From the NCBI GenBank assembly GCA_905250885.1, contig CAJNOQ010000035.1:1-64000 (forward strand): DNA of 64,000 nucleotides. Reading direction: 5' to 3'. The notes under the pieces were generated by a model. That model saw only the letters and a program-made list of their open reading frames with translations. It searched no databases and was not told the origin of the DNA. Of the stretch, positions 24,378 to 38,100 are shown piece by piece. How positions within the stretch are numbered: position 1 is the first letter of the stretch; each line of letters opens with the position of its first letter. The DNA comes from Didymodactylos carnosus. Taxonomy: Eukaryota > Rotifera > Eurotatoria > Philodinida > Philodinidae. The position numbers were made by a program, and so were the translations under genes.

Positions 24378-24899
24378 TTTTTATTTAGAAAAAATTTTTT
24401 TTTTGATCACTACAACATCAAAGAAGGAGTATACTTTTAAGAAAATACATTGTGTTAGTCATAATTTTGGTTTTATCTTGATTTTTGTTTTAAAGGAAGA
24501 AAAAATTATGTCCCTTTTCGGATTCTTTTTTAAGAAAAAAAAAATATATGTCTTATTATTTTTCTACCTTTTATCTCACAACGTCTTTTTTAAAAAAAAT
24601 GTCGTAACCAACAACAGAGAAGGCAAAATCATGATTTTTAATCGTAGTTTAGTCTTCGACAGAGAATATAGTCATCGGATGAACTTTTAAAAAAAAAGCG
24701 TAAATCTAATCTAACGAAGAGAAGAGCAAATGGCAAAAAAAGTCTCTTTATCTTTTGATATAAAACACCGAGCGATGGAATAGATTATAAATAAGTATCG
24801 TATAAAATTATTATCAAAAATTAAACACAAATTCATTCACACTCAACAGCTTTTGGAGAAATTTTTTCTCTTGACTATTTTTCTTTTTAATAATAAAGA

Positions 24900-24922
24900 G
24901 CTACTACTACTACTACTACTTT
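24900..24922 (+). repeat. (CTA)n microsatellite
   Basis: Seven tandem CTA units in intergenic DNA. Confidence 0.9.
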
Positions 24923-27586
24923 GCCTTTTGATTCAATTTACAAAAGGTGACTTTTTCAATAACAGAAATATATTTTGTACTTTTTTATAGTTAATTTTCG
25001 TAATTTGTAGCGTTATGCATGAAAACTAATTTTCAAATTTTTCAAATTGATAGATACTGTAACTGTCGTATGGAAATATCGAAAGATTCTAAATATCTAA
25101 TAAAAATAGTGCTATTGTTATACAAATTTTTTTAATATTGATTCATTGGGTAACATGATAGGCTTTAACATAGAACAAAATTTTCTTGCTTTCATATACA
25201 TTGCATAAAAAATAAACTTTGTTTGATTATGTAGAGACCTTAAGTTATACATAGTGATTAATTTAGCATTAGTCGCGATGGTTTTCTTTTTCTCTCTCTT
25301 GTTTATTTGCTCTCAATATTTATTCATATACAAATTCCATGAGAAGAATAGTTATTAAATGTAAAGAAGAGAAGGAAAAAAAATTCAGAACACTTCATAA
25401 TGTTGAAGTATAATTTTCACTGAAAAGTGTATACTTACTATCAGATGTTTCTTACTTTTCTAAGTGAACTAGACTTTTTAAAAAAAAACTTTCTTCATAT
25501 AAAATCATTACTAATCTCTACAGTTGAACTAAGAATATATGTATAACCATAAAATTATAAATTTTAACCCTTAAAACTTTTTTAAGTAAAAATCATAGCA
25601 ATTTTATGCCCAAAACAAGTTGTTTTAGATGTCTGAAAGATCATCCATAAGTAGTTGATCTATGTACAAATTCTGGATATTATTAATTCAATAATATTTT
25701 ACTATATTACACGATATTCAAGCATAGAAGCATAGACAAACATAAACACAACAACAAATAACTGATAACTTTAAAATTATCATGAAAATAAGCTGAAACG
25801 TCATGGTTGATTAACTTCTACTTATATGGTTGAATAACGGGAAATACGAGCCGGTAATGATATAAGTATAATATTAGATGTGAATAACAAATTTGACGTT
25901 AAATATGCGAGATAATAGAGATATTTCTGTGAAAGATAAACAATGTGAAGCTTTTTATTTAGATTTAAGACCGCCATTGTCCACCTGTGGAAACAAACAA
26001 AATTTTGTATAAAACCTTCATATTGAGATAAGCGCATGGTTGAACATTCCAAAGTTCCTACTCTTGGAAACAAGGATAATGTTCATCATTAAAAAAGTTT
26101 ATTAGACTTCTCCAGTCTTACAGAACATATTCTAAAACACAATGGTTATTTAATTACACCCTAAGCTCCTAATGTTTTTTCAGTAAACATAAAGACATCA
26201 AATTGCTTCAGAGAAAATATTTTAATGCTGTTATGTATGCTCTTTTTGCTTCATTGTAACAGATTTCTGCGATACTAGGAGTGATTTTCGAATATACTAA
26301 TTAAAATATTTTGAAAAACAATGAAATTTGATCTTTTATTTACTCTACTAAAAATAAATATTTGGTTTAACTTTTATCACTAAAGAATGACATGTTATTC
26401 TTCAGTGAAAGTACTCATACTGTTAGTACTAAATACTAAAGATTTTTCCGATGAGTACTCGAATTAGTACTAACGGGTTACAATTAGCCATTTACCGTTT
26501 TGTTTGCGGTCGGCCGAGTATATAAGCCCAATCGAAATATCGAAGAAATACCGTTTTTTTCCCTTTTTTTCAGTTTTAGATGATCAGTTTCATACTTCCT
26601 TTATTTTAGACTTCTAACCTTTTTTTAGGTTAAGTCTCACTGGGTAGCCAAGTCTCGCCTTTGGCTTAACAAAACTGTTCCCCCAAACGCAAGTCTGAGT
26701 AGCCGGCCTAGACGGGTCATGGTTCCCGCTTAAGTATAAGACTCAAAAATCTAAATGAAATTTTTCTGAAAACTTTCAAGGACACGTCCATTCTCCGAAG
26801 GAGATGGAAGTTTAAAGTTTACTTTTATAGAGAGAACCCTAGAGAATAGACCTCGGGGTGTTTACATAATCTTAATTTCTTGCTAAGAATAGGCAAGAAT
26901 GCTGGTAGGTAAGACTGTAGAAATATAGTCGCGCCAATGTTTTTGCCAGAATACTTCCTACTTTCAAACATTTTTCGTTTTTTTCCATTTTCTATCTATG
27001 CTGAAGTTTTCAATTTTTTTCTCTTACTTTTCTCATTATTACTCTCCTCTTCTTTTCTATTTCCTCTCATACTTGTGTGAAGACTTTCTAGGACTTGTTC
27101 ATTTTCTGAAGGAAAATAAAATTTGAAGTATAAAGTTTATATACGGGGGTTTTTGTGGTTTCCAGGGGGGATTTTGTCAGTATCTGTAAACTTTCAGGAT
27201 GAAACTGTGATTGATCAAATTTCAATATAAATTTTGTGTTTACAGCTCCTGAATCGACTGATAACAGATAGTGCATTATTGATCTAATGTTGCTGGACAC
27301 AAGTTTTAAAAATTATTACCATATCTCTTCATATGAACAGAAAGAATAAGCTATTAATTAGCAGTTTCTCTCGCGTGCTACTATTCTTATTTAACTTCGT
27401 TCTATTTATACATCTTCTATGTTAAAGTCCAATAATTCAACAGAAGTTTCATATTTTTGCTTCGCAGAAGCAACGCTAATTTAGCTGACAATAGCGTTCT
27501 CGCTCAAAAGTGATAATTTAACGTTGAAAGTAGTGTTTTTTTAATTTTTTTCAGATTGAAAAATTTGAGAATTACGGACAGAATTC

Positions 27587-28893
27587 CGACTTTTTCGCCT
27601 CTGATTTAGAAAAACCGAATTTTCTTAGTAATGAAGCAAAATTTTAAAAGAACGAGAATCATATTTTTGAAGACAAGCTTTCAGCGAATCTAATAACGTG
27701 CAAATGATGGCTTCAGCGCCTAACAGGAAAAACTAGATAGTCTTACAAAATCCGCAGTAGAGAACTTTTTTAATTTTAAATTAGTCAGTTACGGTGATTT
27801 TACGATATGGACTGAAACCACTAGGAGACAACGACGATTTTTTACAGACAAGTTGAACGAAAAAAATTCATGTAAAAACGTTCTAATTATAAAGTTCTTC
27901 CAATATTACCAAATGGTTAGCTAAACTCTTTTCGGTCTCAGCAGACAAAGGAATGAAATAGAAAAAACTATTCATCGTTGAACAGAAGAAGGAATGCAAG
28001 AAAAAGAAAGGAAATTACTCAATAAAGCAATATCTTTTAAACAGGTGAGAAACATTGAATTTATTTTTGCAGTTTACTGTAAATCTCTACTCATATGTTC
28101 AAGTCTATATTCATGTAAAAGTGATATGTTATATTTGTATGACATCAGTTTTAGAATAGTATATTGAATTAATTTTCTGTTGTATTCTGAAAGAAAAAAG
28201 TTTCAGTTAACTATAATTTCGAATCCTTTAATTGTTGTTGCCTGTTCTACTATGGTGCACACAATGTGAAATTCAAGCAAAATTTTATTTTTGAACTTAT
28301 GATACATCATTCCATAGAGCATTTCGAGCTGATTAAAATGTATCTTTTAATTTTTAAAAGATAATTTTGAGGGTGAAAAATTGAAAATACATGCAGGATC
28401 TAAAAAGTCAAAAAATCCTTCAAGTTCAAAAACAGCTCAATATCTGAGTTCCAGACAGCTATACAAATTTCTATTCAAAACATTTTTTTCTTATTCATTA
28501 TTGAAAACTGAATGGGAATATGGTGTTTGATTGATCAATTTCGGAGTTAAAAGCTTGTTCAGCATGGACGTTCCAAACACATCCTCTAGAGTGCGGACGA
28601 GGGATTTTGTAAACCTATTTAGTTTTTCGTGTTAGGAGCTGAAGCCATCATTTACACGTTATTAGATTCGTTGAAAGCTTGGCTTCAAAAGTATGATTCT
28701 CTTTTTTTAAAATTTTGCTTCGTTGCTGAGTAAATTCATTTTTTCCTGGAAGTATTTCAATTTTTCACCCTCAAAATTATTCTTTAAAAATTAAAAGATA
28801 CATTTTCTTAATCAGCTCGAAATGCTCTATCGAATGATATATCATAAGTTCAAAAATAAAATTTTGCTCGAATTTTGCATTGTGTGCACCTTA
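27587..28893. repeat. Nested inverted repeats of a dispersed element family
   Basis: The right block 28585-28893 is, in reverse complement, a join of two other blocks: its outer part (28755-28893) matches 28253-28392, starting at GGTGCACACAATG, and its inner part (28585-28755) matches 27590-27765. So 28253-28893 looks like one element with ~140-bp inverted ends, and 27587-27765 is a partial second copy beside it. The inner block is also related to 17520-17620. Confidence 0.6.
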
Positions 28894-29614
28894 CAAACAT
28901 AAACATAACTCAACGTAAATAAATAAACGAGATTATATATTGAACTCGGTTACCAGTCTCTAGGCTAGAGACTTTTATTCTTAATATCAGTCAGAAAATT
29001 GAAATGGCAACCAAGTGACAACCAAAAATTGTTTCGACCTGCATCGTTTCTGGTTTTCTTGAGTTGTTTTTTCATTTGCAAAAAAATTTTCAAAACGTTT
29101 TATAATTGTGTTGATAATACCAAAATTATTTGCAGGAGCGTACACCGTTTGATCACATCCCGAAGCGTCATCTACAAGAAGCGACATCTGGGTGATTGAA
29201 AAGAAAAATAGTCATGTTTTATAAAACTAACGAACCTTGAAGAAGTTTTTGCTTAAATATCTCCGACAGGTTCGAGATCACAACATTACCTCGACAACGG
29301 TTATTGTTCAAGATGACGTTTGTTTCTATCGTACAGATCGACAAACTTTTAAGTGGGATTTGCATTGATAGTGGTTTACTTTTTCGTTGAAAAGACTATT
29401 ATTACATGTATGCATCTCATAAACGTTGAAAATTGGTTAAAACGAAGAGAAGAACGCATTTTGCTAGCGTAAAAGTATTTACAATCACATATTCTTATTA
29501 CTAAGATTTTACTTTGATATTCGTTGTTGTTTTTTCAGTACACTGATATAAACGTGACTACTTTTTGGGACGTAGAAATATTTACATTTCAGATAGTTTA
29601 TCTCTTACTGTACG

Positions 29615-30747
29615 ATGGAACAACAAATTCAAGTATTAACTGCTGTCTGTAAAAAATTAAACAACGACATTGAAGTTAGTACTTAACTTAATAACTAGTT
29701 ATAGTAGTTGATGTTAAGTAATTTTTGCTTGTATATGGTTTAGACGCTCGGTGCACAAACAGCACAACGTGGATCAACTTTTGCTCAATTAGATGCCAAT
29801 CAACAAACTCATAATGAACAGTTACGGGTATTAAATACTGATCTTCAATTTAAACTAGCAAAAGTTGGTGGTATTATTCAAAAACTGTTAGCAGATGTTG
29901 AAAATATTACACACGGATTACGCGACACACAGCATACGCAGCAAGAGTTCAATCGTGCAAATGTACAACGATATCAAGAACTGAAAAATGAGGTGACCTC
30001 ATACTATTGTTGTACGGTATGACCATTAATTTCTCTCTTTCTACACTGCTTTTAGCTTACAGCGCTTAGTCAACGTTTAGATCGTATGTTCAATGAACAA
30101 CAGGTTCTTTTACATTCATTTGAAACGGATACTGCACAAGCTCTATCAACAGCTGATTCACGCTCAAGAACATTTGTGGATGAGTTAAGAAGTCAGTTTT
30201 ATCAAACAAAAAGTCAAAATGATAGTGAACGAGAACGAAATGAACAACGAGTACATCAACGACTCGATGAAACCAAACGAACAGTTGAAAAATATGTTAG
30301 ACTAGTTGAAATTACAAAATATAGTTACTGTTTCGACACTTTTTTCAACTTCTATTTAAGGATCGTCTTGAGAAACGTATAGATGAGGTTGCTCATCAGT
30401 TCGATAGAAAAACTGTCTCGCTAGATGATCAATATAAACGAACTGTATCCGATTTGAATCGAAGCAATGAGGTATACTATGGATGGTTTTTACCGTCTTT
30501 TAACAACTCTTAAAATCGATATAATGTTTAGACTGTCGAACAAACGGTTTATAAACGATTCGATGAGAAATATCAACGTGCATCGACCACCTTAGAAAAA
30601 ATAAAAAAGGAAATGCGTACATGTTTTGAATCATTAGAAGGTTCGGTGAAAACATTACAGCGTATCACTGACGGACGAATTAAAGTTGCTGAAGAAAACT
30701 TTGATACAGAAATTGATAAAGTACGAAAAACGATTGTACTTATTTGA
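29615..30747 (+). CDS. FAM81-family coiled-coil protein
   Basis: Five exons, all in phase 0: 29615-29674, 29744-29992, 30056-30295, 30361-30471 and 30532-30747, giving 291 residues. The whole protein is charged and helical with heptad spacing and no transmembrane span. Two segments match FAM81A by eye: the opening KKLNNDIETL resembles VKQLNRDIEVL, and the last exon (EMRTCFESLEGSVKTLQR...) resembles the family's C-terminal EVNAGFTAVYESIGSLRQ. The molecular function of the family is not settled. It is shorter than vertebrate FAM81A because the ATG used lies where homology begins; an acceptor-like TTTCAG lies 24 bases upstream, so a further 5' exon or a trans-spliced leader is possible. An in-frame TAG follows that acceptor, so this ATG is the only start on the exon. 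Confidence 0.75.
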
Positions 30748-33572
30748 GAACATGTAAACGTAAAACTTATTCAAAGCGTGTGCATATTTTGCCTTTCACT
30801 AAAGGTTTTCGGACGTTCTTCGTTTGTTTTCTTGGATCGTCCCGCAATATTATACTATCTTCGTTTAAATTAAGTACGAACTATATCCCTAGTGAAACTT
30901 CTTGTAACCAACATGTTAACTCAAGATCTCGATAAGAAAACAGAAGAAGTGGACGAAATTTCAAGAACCAAAGATCTTGGAGGTCTTGAAATTTCTTGCT
31001 TTCTTGTACCAAGAGCTTGATAACTCTTGAATCACTGTTTTGTTACATACTTTTCCTTACATATAGCTGCGAAAATTTTCATACTTAGAATAGCTTCAAA
31101 GTTTTTCCTTTCTTGAGCAATGCTGTATGATCATATACTTTAAATAACTACGTATTCTTATTAAAAGTCTTCATTAAATTTCAAAGCAAAGTAACAGTAA
31201 TCAAATCTTCTCATTTCACTATGCATTCATCTCTCTTGAAGTTCGTATTGAATGTTTGAGTTTTCACTTGTTAGTGTGCATTTTAGTTTTATACATATTT
31301 TTGTGTACATACTGTTTTGCTCTGATGTTTCAAAAAGAGAATCTTTTCACAGATAGAAATTAGTTTATAAATAAACCAACATATTATCATATGAACATAG
31401 TTTTGCTTTGCTAATTTTTACACCAATGCTTAATAGAGCTATTAGAATATTCTTTACTCAAAGAAATTAGACTGCTATTTCATTGGTGACATATTTTCTT
31501 ATCCAAGCTCGTCTCTCTCTTTCTTTAAAAGGAAATAACATTTCCTTCTCTTTTTGTCTTTGAATGAGTGCAGTGAGTTCTATAATTATCCAACCACCTT
31601 TATTTTTGATTTCTTTCTCGATCATGATAGCTAGAAGATATCAAAAAGTGATTTGAACAGTTAAAAGAGTGGTGTGTATAAAAGTTTCATCAAAAATGCT
31701 GAAAATCAGGTCTCTTGGATATCAAAGTCCTAGAAAATCAAGCTCCTGGATCCAATTGAAAACTTTTTGCAAACTACATCGACAAATAAAACAAACATTT
31801 TAGTTGAATAATTTATTTTAAACTATTTTCATGTAAAACTGAAAAAGTCGTTACTGATTCAAAATTAGTTCAGAACGTTTCAGATCTTCAAAATCTACTT
31901 TGTTTTTCAAAAATTATTTTTAAAAAACAAAATGCTACACCAAATAGTTCAAATTCGATTCAATATCTATAACAGCCGAATGAGTCATGCGTTAACATAA
32001 CCAGATGGAAGAAAATCATTGTTGTTGTTACAGCTATTTTGAAAATTATCGAATTCGCATTTTTTTTAGAAAGATTCTTTCCTCTACGATATTTCATATT
32101 TTCCAAAAGAAACTCGATATGGATAGATCTTGAAGAGTATGGGCTGATTTATTGAATAAAGCTAACACATACAGCTAAAAGACGAGACATACGCAGAGCG
32201 AAGAGCTCCACTCCATTCTAATCTAGATATATGTGATAGCTTCATTCACCAAAGCCAGCTCGTACTCTCCCATATCGGTTTAATTTAGGTAGAATGAGTA
32301 GTAGACGGTATATAATGAAATAAAGACTCTTAGAAGATCGAAAGTACAACAAAATAAACGGCTGTTGATTTTGTTGCACCTTCGATGTTCTAATATTCTC
32401 TGTATTCGTATTGGATTAACAACCATTCGTACAAATGATTAACAACCAAATTAACAAACCAACCCACGATGATTCTACAGCTTTTTCTTTTCATAGTATA
32501 CAAATCAAAGTTAAAATTAGTTTGATATGAAATTTCAGTTCACTCAGCAAAAGATGAATGGTTCTCGTTTCCGATGTAAATATAATTTGAGGCAAGAAGA
32601 ACAAAAATACCATCAGCAATATGACTAGGTTTATTTAAATGAGGTTAAATTTAACCATGGTATAATGATGTGAAAATGGATATCATACGACAATCAAAAT
32701 GGAGGTAGAAAAAATTGTATATTAGTTGGTAAACAGTTTTTGATGAAGTTGAAGATTAACTTGTTTTGCGAATCGTGTTTAGCATAACTGTAGTTCACGA
32801 ACAGCAAGGAGATTAGATGCGGTGGTACTTTCGCGGTTAGGATATTTCGTTTCGTATTTTCTCACTTCTCTTCGCTTCAATTTGAATTTATCATCACTGA
32901 ATTTCAGGCATTATATAGGATAGTGTTAAAACGAAACCATGATTGCCCGATATCAAAAAGCAACGAATTCAAGACTGATTGATAAAAATAGTCATTAAAA
33001 CGTACAAAAAAAGGAATTATTATCATTAACTAATCATCTATCATTTGCATGCAAAGTAATTATTCCCGAAAGTTTCATCATATTTGTTTAAACTAGCATC
33101 AGCAGTTTCACAATTGTATCATCATGCCTATTTATCAAATAATTATCAAATAGAAATTCATACATGGACTGAATTTTAAAATTTTTGGAATGGTGCTTCC
33201 TTGTTTCTTGACAGCCACCAAACATTGGCTACAGACGTGCATTTATTCACCGATGCTACTGGAGCGAGATCATGTCCAAGGCTTATGGTTTATTGATCGG
33301 TAGATGACAGGTTGAATAATATGGACAAGACAATATCAATTGCTTTCTTGAAAGTGTTTCTAGTTGTTGCATCTGCTATTTTATAGGGTTTATATTGGCC
33401 ACAATGATGTATCATTTTCAACTGTGACAATGAATCTCTTATTTATATTATTCGAAAAGGACGTTTACCTAAAAACCATCGATAATGAGTGTAATGATGC
33501 GATTGACATTGTGTGCAAAAAACAATTTTATACTATCGTGTTCATGTATCAAGTAGAGATAATCCTATAGGT

Positions 33573-33749
33573 CTTGTGGGAATTACACATGAATCGACTT
33601 GTGCATTGGGTGCCAGTTGTCGAAATTTGATCAGCTGTAAACAGGAAAGAGAACTACCTCTTCCTCGACTCTCTTTCCTGTTTACAGCTGATCAAATTTC
33701 GACAACTGGCACCCAATGCACAAGTCGATTCATGTGTAATTCCAACAAG
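33573..33749. repeat. 80-bp near-perfect palindrome with 17-nt loop
   Basis: Arms 33573-33652 and 33670-33749 are reverse complements at 79 of 80 positions around a 17-base loop. The right arm contains a strong splice acceptor (CTTTCCTGTTTACAG, ending at 33687) and the start of a coding-like exon, so the left arm is an inverted copy of an exon edge rather than a typical transposon end. No target-site duplication is evident. Confidence 0.85.
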
Positions 33750-33895
33750 GAACAAAATATTTTATCTGAGTGATATTGTAATGAATCTGTTTGATAGTGC
33801 ATTTGCTTCATCAACATTGTCGAGTTATTGGATCGGTTATGTACGTTTCCAACGACTTGCTGTACAATTTGATCCAACTTACACATCTCGTAATG
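33688..33895 (+). pseudogene. Coding-like exon of unknown protein
   Basis: Begins after a polypyrimidine tract and CAG and ends before a possible GT donor. It is open for 69 codons with ordinary codon composition and non-repetitive sequence (for example SSYWIGYVRFQRLAVQFDP). I do not recognise the family. No start codon, neighbouring exon or stop could be linked to it, so it may be a relic or one exon of an untraced gene. Its first 62 bases lie in the right arm of the palindrome. Confidence 0.35.
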
Positions 33896-33991
33896 GTATT
33901 GTGACTGAACATTTGCTGTTGTATTTTATAGCTTATTGTTAACTTATACAAAATTAAAACTCAAATATTCGAGAATTAAATTATATCTAAC

Positions 33992-34965
33992 GAGGGAAGC
34001 TCACCAAGTGTCATGCGACTTTTTCAACAGCACATACCCTGTCTTGTAGAACTCGATGCGTTGATTACAGCAGTAATAAGCTCGTCCCCTCGAGCCTTCA
34101 GCGAAGAATTATAGAACAAACAAAACCGTGAAAAGAAGCCATTTTCGACACAAAAATTATAAAAAATTTATTTTCTCTAACTTCAATAAAAGATACATCA
34201 TTCGATGTAGAATTTCATGCTGATTACGAATATTGGATTAAAGTTTAAAAAAAGTTGAGTTTTCATAGAGAAAATCGTATTTTATTGAACGATGTTGTTA
34301 GCAGCCTAGTTGAATTAATGTCGATTTAGTATCGAACAATGAGATTTCGGAATCTTCCAAATCAGTTGGAGATATGCAAAATTAGTCGCTCATTTCGAAT
34401 ATATATTGTTGAAAACTGAGCTAGGAGTCATTAGAGTATCAAAAATTAAAAAATGACGTCGATAAGCCTAGAAAAATATGAGCACGTGCAATAGAGTAAA
34501 ATATAAGAAAATAAAATTTTGAATATAGACTGCGCATTCTTTTGCTAGAATACAAGAAGGCGCTTTCAGGAAGGTAAAGCGACATGATTCTCGTCGTCTT
34601 TTATTTTTAATCTGCTAAATTTTCTTGGATGTAATTGTTTGGACATCATCTCCCCAGTAGGGGCCAAAAATATTCCTTCCAAATACTGTGTTAGGAAGAT
34701 ACATTTCCAGTGCGGTTGGGAGACAGTGCAGTGGTCCCGGAGAATTCCGTGGTGTAAGCAGAATTACTTGAAAACGTCATATTATGCAAATATGAGTCAA
34801 TTTTTGTGTCGAAAATAGCTTCTTTTCACGGTTTTGTTTGTCCCATAGTTCTTCTCTGCAGGCTCGAGAGGACGAAGTTATTACTGCTGTAATCAACGCA
34901 TCGAGTTCTACAAGACAGGGTATGTGCTGTTGAAAAAGTCGCATGATACTTGGTGAGCTTCCCTC
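33992..34965. mobile_element. DNA transposon-derived element with 167-bp TIRs
   Basis: Terminal inverted repeats 33992-34158 and 34799-34965 are over 90% alike by eye and start GAGGGAAGCTCACCAAGT. The ~640-bp interior has no transposase frame that I recognise. Flanks (…ATCTAAC and ATAAGCGG…) show no clear duplication, so superfamily is undetermined. Confidence 0.75.
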
Positions 34966-34983
34966 ATAAGCGGAATTTGTTAT

Positions 34984-35127
34984 CATACATTAGGATCATC
35001 GATTACACGACCATTAACACATTCCGCATATCCCAAGCTTCCAGATTCGATATATATATTGTTGAAAGCAAATAAATGAACACAATCATCTGTAACTAGG
35101 GCTCGTTTACCTATTACTTTCTCCATC
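34984..35127 (-). pseudogene. Coding-like segment of unknown protein
   Basis: A minus-strand segment bounded by an acceptor-like TTTTGTTAG upstream and a possible donor (AAT|GTATGA) downstream encodes about 45 residues of non-repetitive sequence, such as VTDDCVHLFAFNNIYIESGS. No family is recognised. It abuts the TIR element 33992-34965, which may have cut off the rest. Confidence 0.3.
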
Positions 35128-37739
35128 CTAACAAAAGTTTTTGATGTTCTGCTTTCGATCTACCTCTCTATCTTATACAACGACCGGGTAGATAGCTTAC
35201 CGAGTACTATAAGCTCTATATATCGATTTTTCACTTAGTACAATCAAACCGGTTCATCTTGCATTGATCACGTCGAATAACCTTTTGGGGCATTCATTCC
35301 ATCTTGGGCTCTTTCCTAAACGATTTGCTAGTTTTCATATTTGGCATTAGTCGCCGATGCCCAATTTGTAAATAAAGTATAACTCTGATACCGACTATAG
35401 TTCTACAGCTGGATTGTGAAATACATCTATCCAGATTAACTCACAAATTGAGCATTAAAAAAGCGATGATTGACTAAGAAGCAGAGTGAAGCTTTCCTCT
35501 ACAGCTTCGAGAAAATTAATCAAAACTCTTCAACAGATATAAGGTTATGTGTAAGTAATAGGAAGAAAATAGTTGACCTCCGTGGAGACAAACCCTCACT
35601 TCTATAAGAAAACGAAGTGACGCTTACTGAAATTTTTATTAAATGCTTCAGTGTTAACATAGTTCACAATCAATATCGCTTTTGCTTTCACACTTCGAAT
35701 TAAAAAAATATCAGACAAATAAATAAACTTTTTAAACTTAAACGCGAAAGTATGACTAACGTTAATGCAAAAAAGATACAGATGGGTGTAAAATGTAGAG
35801 ATCTTTTATTTCACAAGTTTATTCCACCATCAAACATAGAAGTGATGCTCGTGCTTAGAAATGCGTCAACCAATAATTAGGTAGTACGGATTTTATTTAG
35901 AAGAATTTTATTGTCGCAAGCGGTACATTGACAAATTCGAAAATGCAAGGTTGTTATATTGGTTGGTTACGATACTTCATAAAACTTAGGTAGAGATAAA
36001 TGAACGAGATTGTATTATCAAAAACCAAAATGAGATAAGCTGTAAGTTATTTTCACCGTATTAAATGCGTTCTACTTCTTCTCATTAAAACAAAATTGAA
36101 TCAAAATATAAAATGGTTGTTTGAAAACTGTTTTGCTTTTGAAAAAGACTATAAACCACGTCGTTAGTTCAAATAGATTAATAAAATTAAATATTTCAAT
36201 GTTAATCTCTGTTTGATATTGGCAGTATATCAGTTTGCCTATTTTCTGATAAATTTAGGAATATGAGATAGCAAACTCTTTAATGTCGATTTTATTTATT
36301 GGCAGAAGATATCATGTCAATAAAAGATTGATTTCATAAATTTATTTCCTTACTTTCTTTAAATGTGTGTGTGCTTGAATAACAAAAGAAAAGAAACGTT
36401 GTTCTCTCCAACAAACTGAAAATCCTGTTGTTTTTTATATTATATTAAAGAAACTTTTAAAATTTCGATCTATGCCTTTACTTAACAATGCATCTACACA
36501 TTCTTCTTCAAACATTATTGTTCTCGATTTTTTTCACTCTAAAGTGCATTACCGAATAACATTTGAGACATGTAACTAAAGTTAAAGTGTATATTCGATA
36601 AGAAATCATGTTATGTCATATATTCTATGTATGTACTATAAATCCTAAAACTTTTAGCAGATTGTTATTTATAAGAAAACACTTTTTTTTCTAAAATATA
36701 ACTGCTTGCAAGTAATAAAGCAATATATAATGTAAGTCTTTTTTAAATAAGTTTTATTAGCTAAATTTTGTACAATTGTTAGAATTAGGATCGTCTTTCA
36801 CTTTCTTATGACAGAAACTATATGTATGAAGATTAATTTTAAAAATCATGTACGACTGACCGATGTCATTCTGATTATCAAAAGAAATCTAAGACGATCA
36901 ACTATTATCCTTCCGCTCATAACAGTGTAATTATATATAGTTGATTTCATTTAAAGTTCATTCTTGCAGTTTCAATCGTTATACACAATATAGACTAAGA
37001 ATATTTTTCTTGCATTTGACTACAAACTATTGTTCATGTATTCAAGTGAAAATTAATTTTTTTTTTATATATTTCGATAGTTTAAGTTTCAAAATATTCT
37101 AATGAATTTATTTTCGTTTCTATTGTGAAAGAATAATGTTTCAGTCAACTATAAACAATTTTATCTTATTTATTAAACAATTTCTTTCTTTAAACAGCTC
37201 TAACGAACAAGCAAGCAAAGTTTGATGTTCATTATGAATTTTTTTTTTTTTTAAAAAATGATATTTTTTTCCTTTGTATCTTCTACGCACTACTTTAATT
37301 TCTTCTCTTTTTTTTTTCTTCTCTTTTTTCGATAATTGCATCGTCTGACAAACAAAGAATTTTATAATACTCTACAAGTAAAAGAAAAGTGATCGCTTTT
37401 CTTTTTAACAATAATAAGTCCATGTTTTCCGAATTTTTACAAAAAAAAAAAAAAAATCTCAAATTTTTTTTCTTAGGTAAAATATAGGGATTACATTCTA
37501 TTCACTACGGATAGGAAAAACGACACACAATGATTGACAATAAAAAAGTAGAATAAAATTATTTGTTTAAAAACCGGAAGTTTTTTATGATTCTTTATGG
37601 TTATGTATATATGAGGAAATATAGAACATCAGGTCAGTGCACATATATAATTTTTTGATATCCCGTGATCCGCTTCAGTATATGATGAAATTTTTTTATA
37701 TAATCAACTTAATTGCTAAAAGCTTATAATGTTAAATGT

Positions 37740-37958
37740 AATTTTTTTTTTTTTTTTTTTTTTTTTGGTTAAAGTGGGTTGTATATATTGAAAAAAATTG
37801 AATGAAAAGAACAGAGAAAAAAAAAAAAAGTAGTAAAATACCCGGTGGGGTTTTGTATGATTTTAAAATAAAGGATGATATTNNNNNNNNNNGTCCCGTT
37901 CATTATATTTTTAAATTTTTTTTTAAAATAAAATTAATTTGCAAAATGTTTTAATTTT

Positions 37959-37996
<38 letters not shown>

Positions 37997-38100
37997 TCAA
38001 GTGGGTAGTCTATATTGAACAAAAGTGAATGACAAGAACAGAGAAGAAAAGAAAAAGTAGTAAAATCACCCTTGCGGATTTGTATGATATTACAAGAAAG
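37740..38100. other. N gap with duplicated flanks beside T homopolymers
   Basis: Ten Ns at 37883-37892. The sequence after the left poly-T (37767-37882) and that after the right poly-T (37993-38108) are two versions of one sequence: both contain agtgggt, tatattga, gaatga, agaacagaga, agtagtaaaat and tttgtatgat in the same order and spacing. The same holds for the bases before each poly-T. As at the first gap, this looks like one locus assembled twice around an unresolved homopolymer. Confidence 0.75.

Larger units (their letters stand above)
24378..29614. other. Gene-poor stretch of about 5.2 kb
   Basis: No gene that I can support. It holds a (CTA)n microsatellite near 24900-24922 and the nested inverted-repeat structure at 27587-28893. 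The region 26510-26960 has a patch of higher GC with no recognised feature. Confidence 0.55.

Noticed and set aside
24271-24690. 139-codon plus-strand frame
   Set aside because: It starts in antisense of the claudin-like gene and continues into AT-rich, Lys/Phe-rich sequence without a domain.
33225-33295. Short translation resembling an RNase H-like TDA(T/S)G core
   Set aside because: Too short and without neighbouring domains; not enough to call an element.
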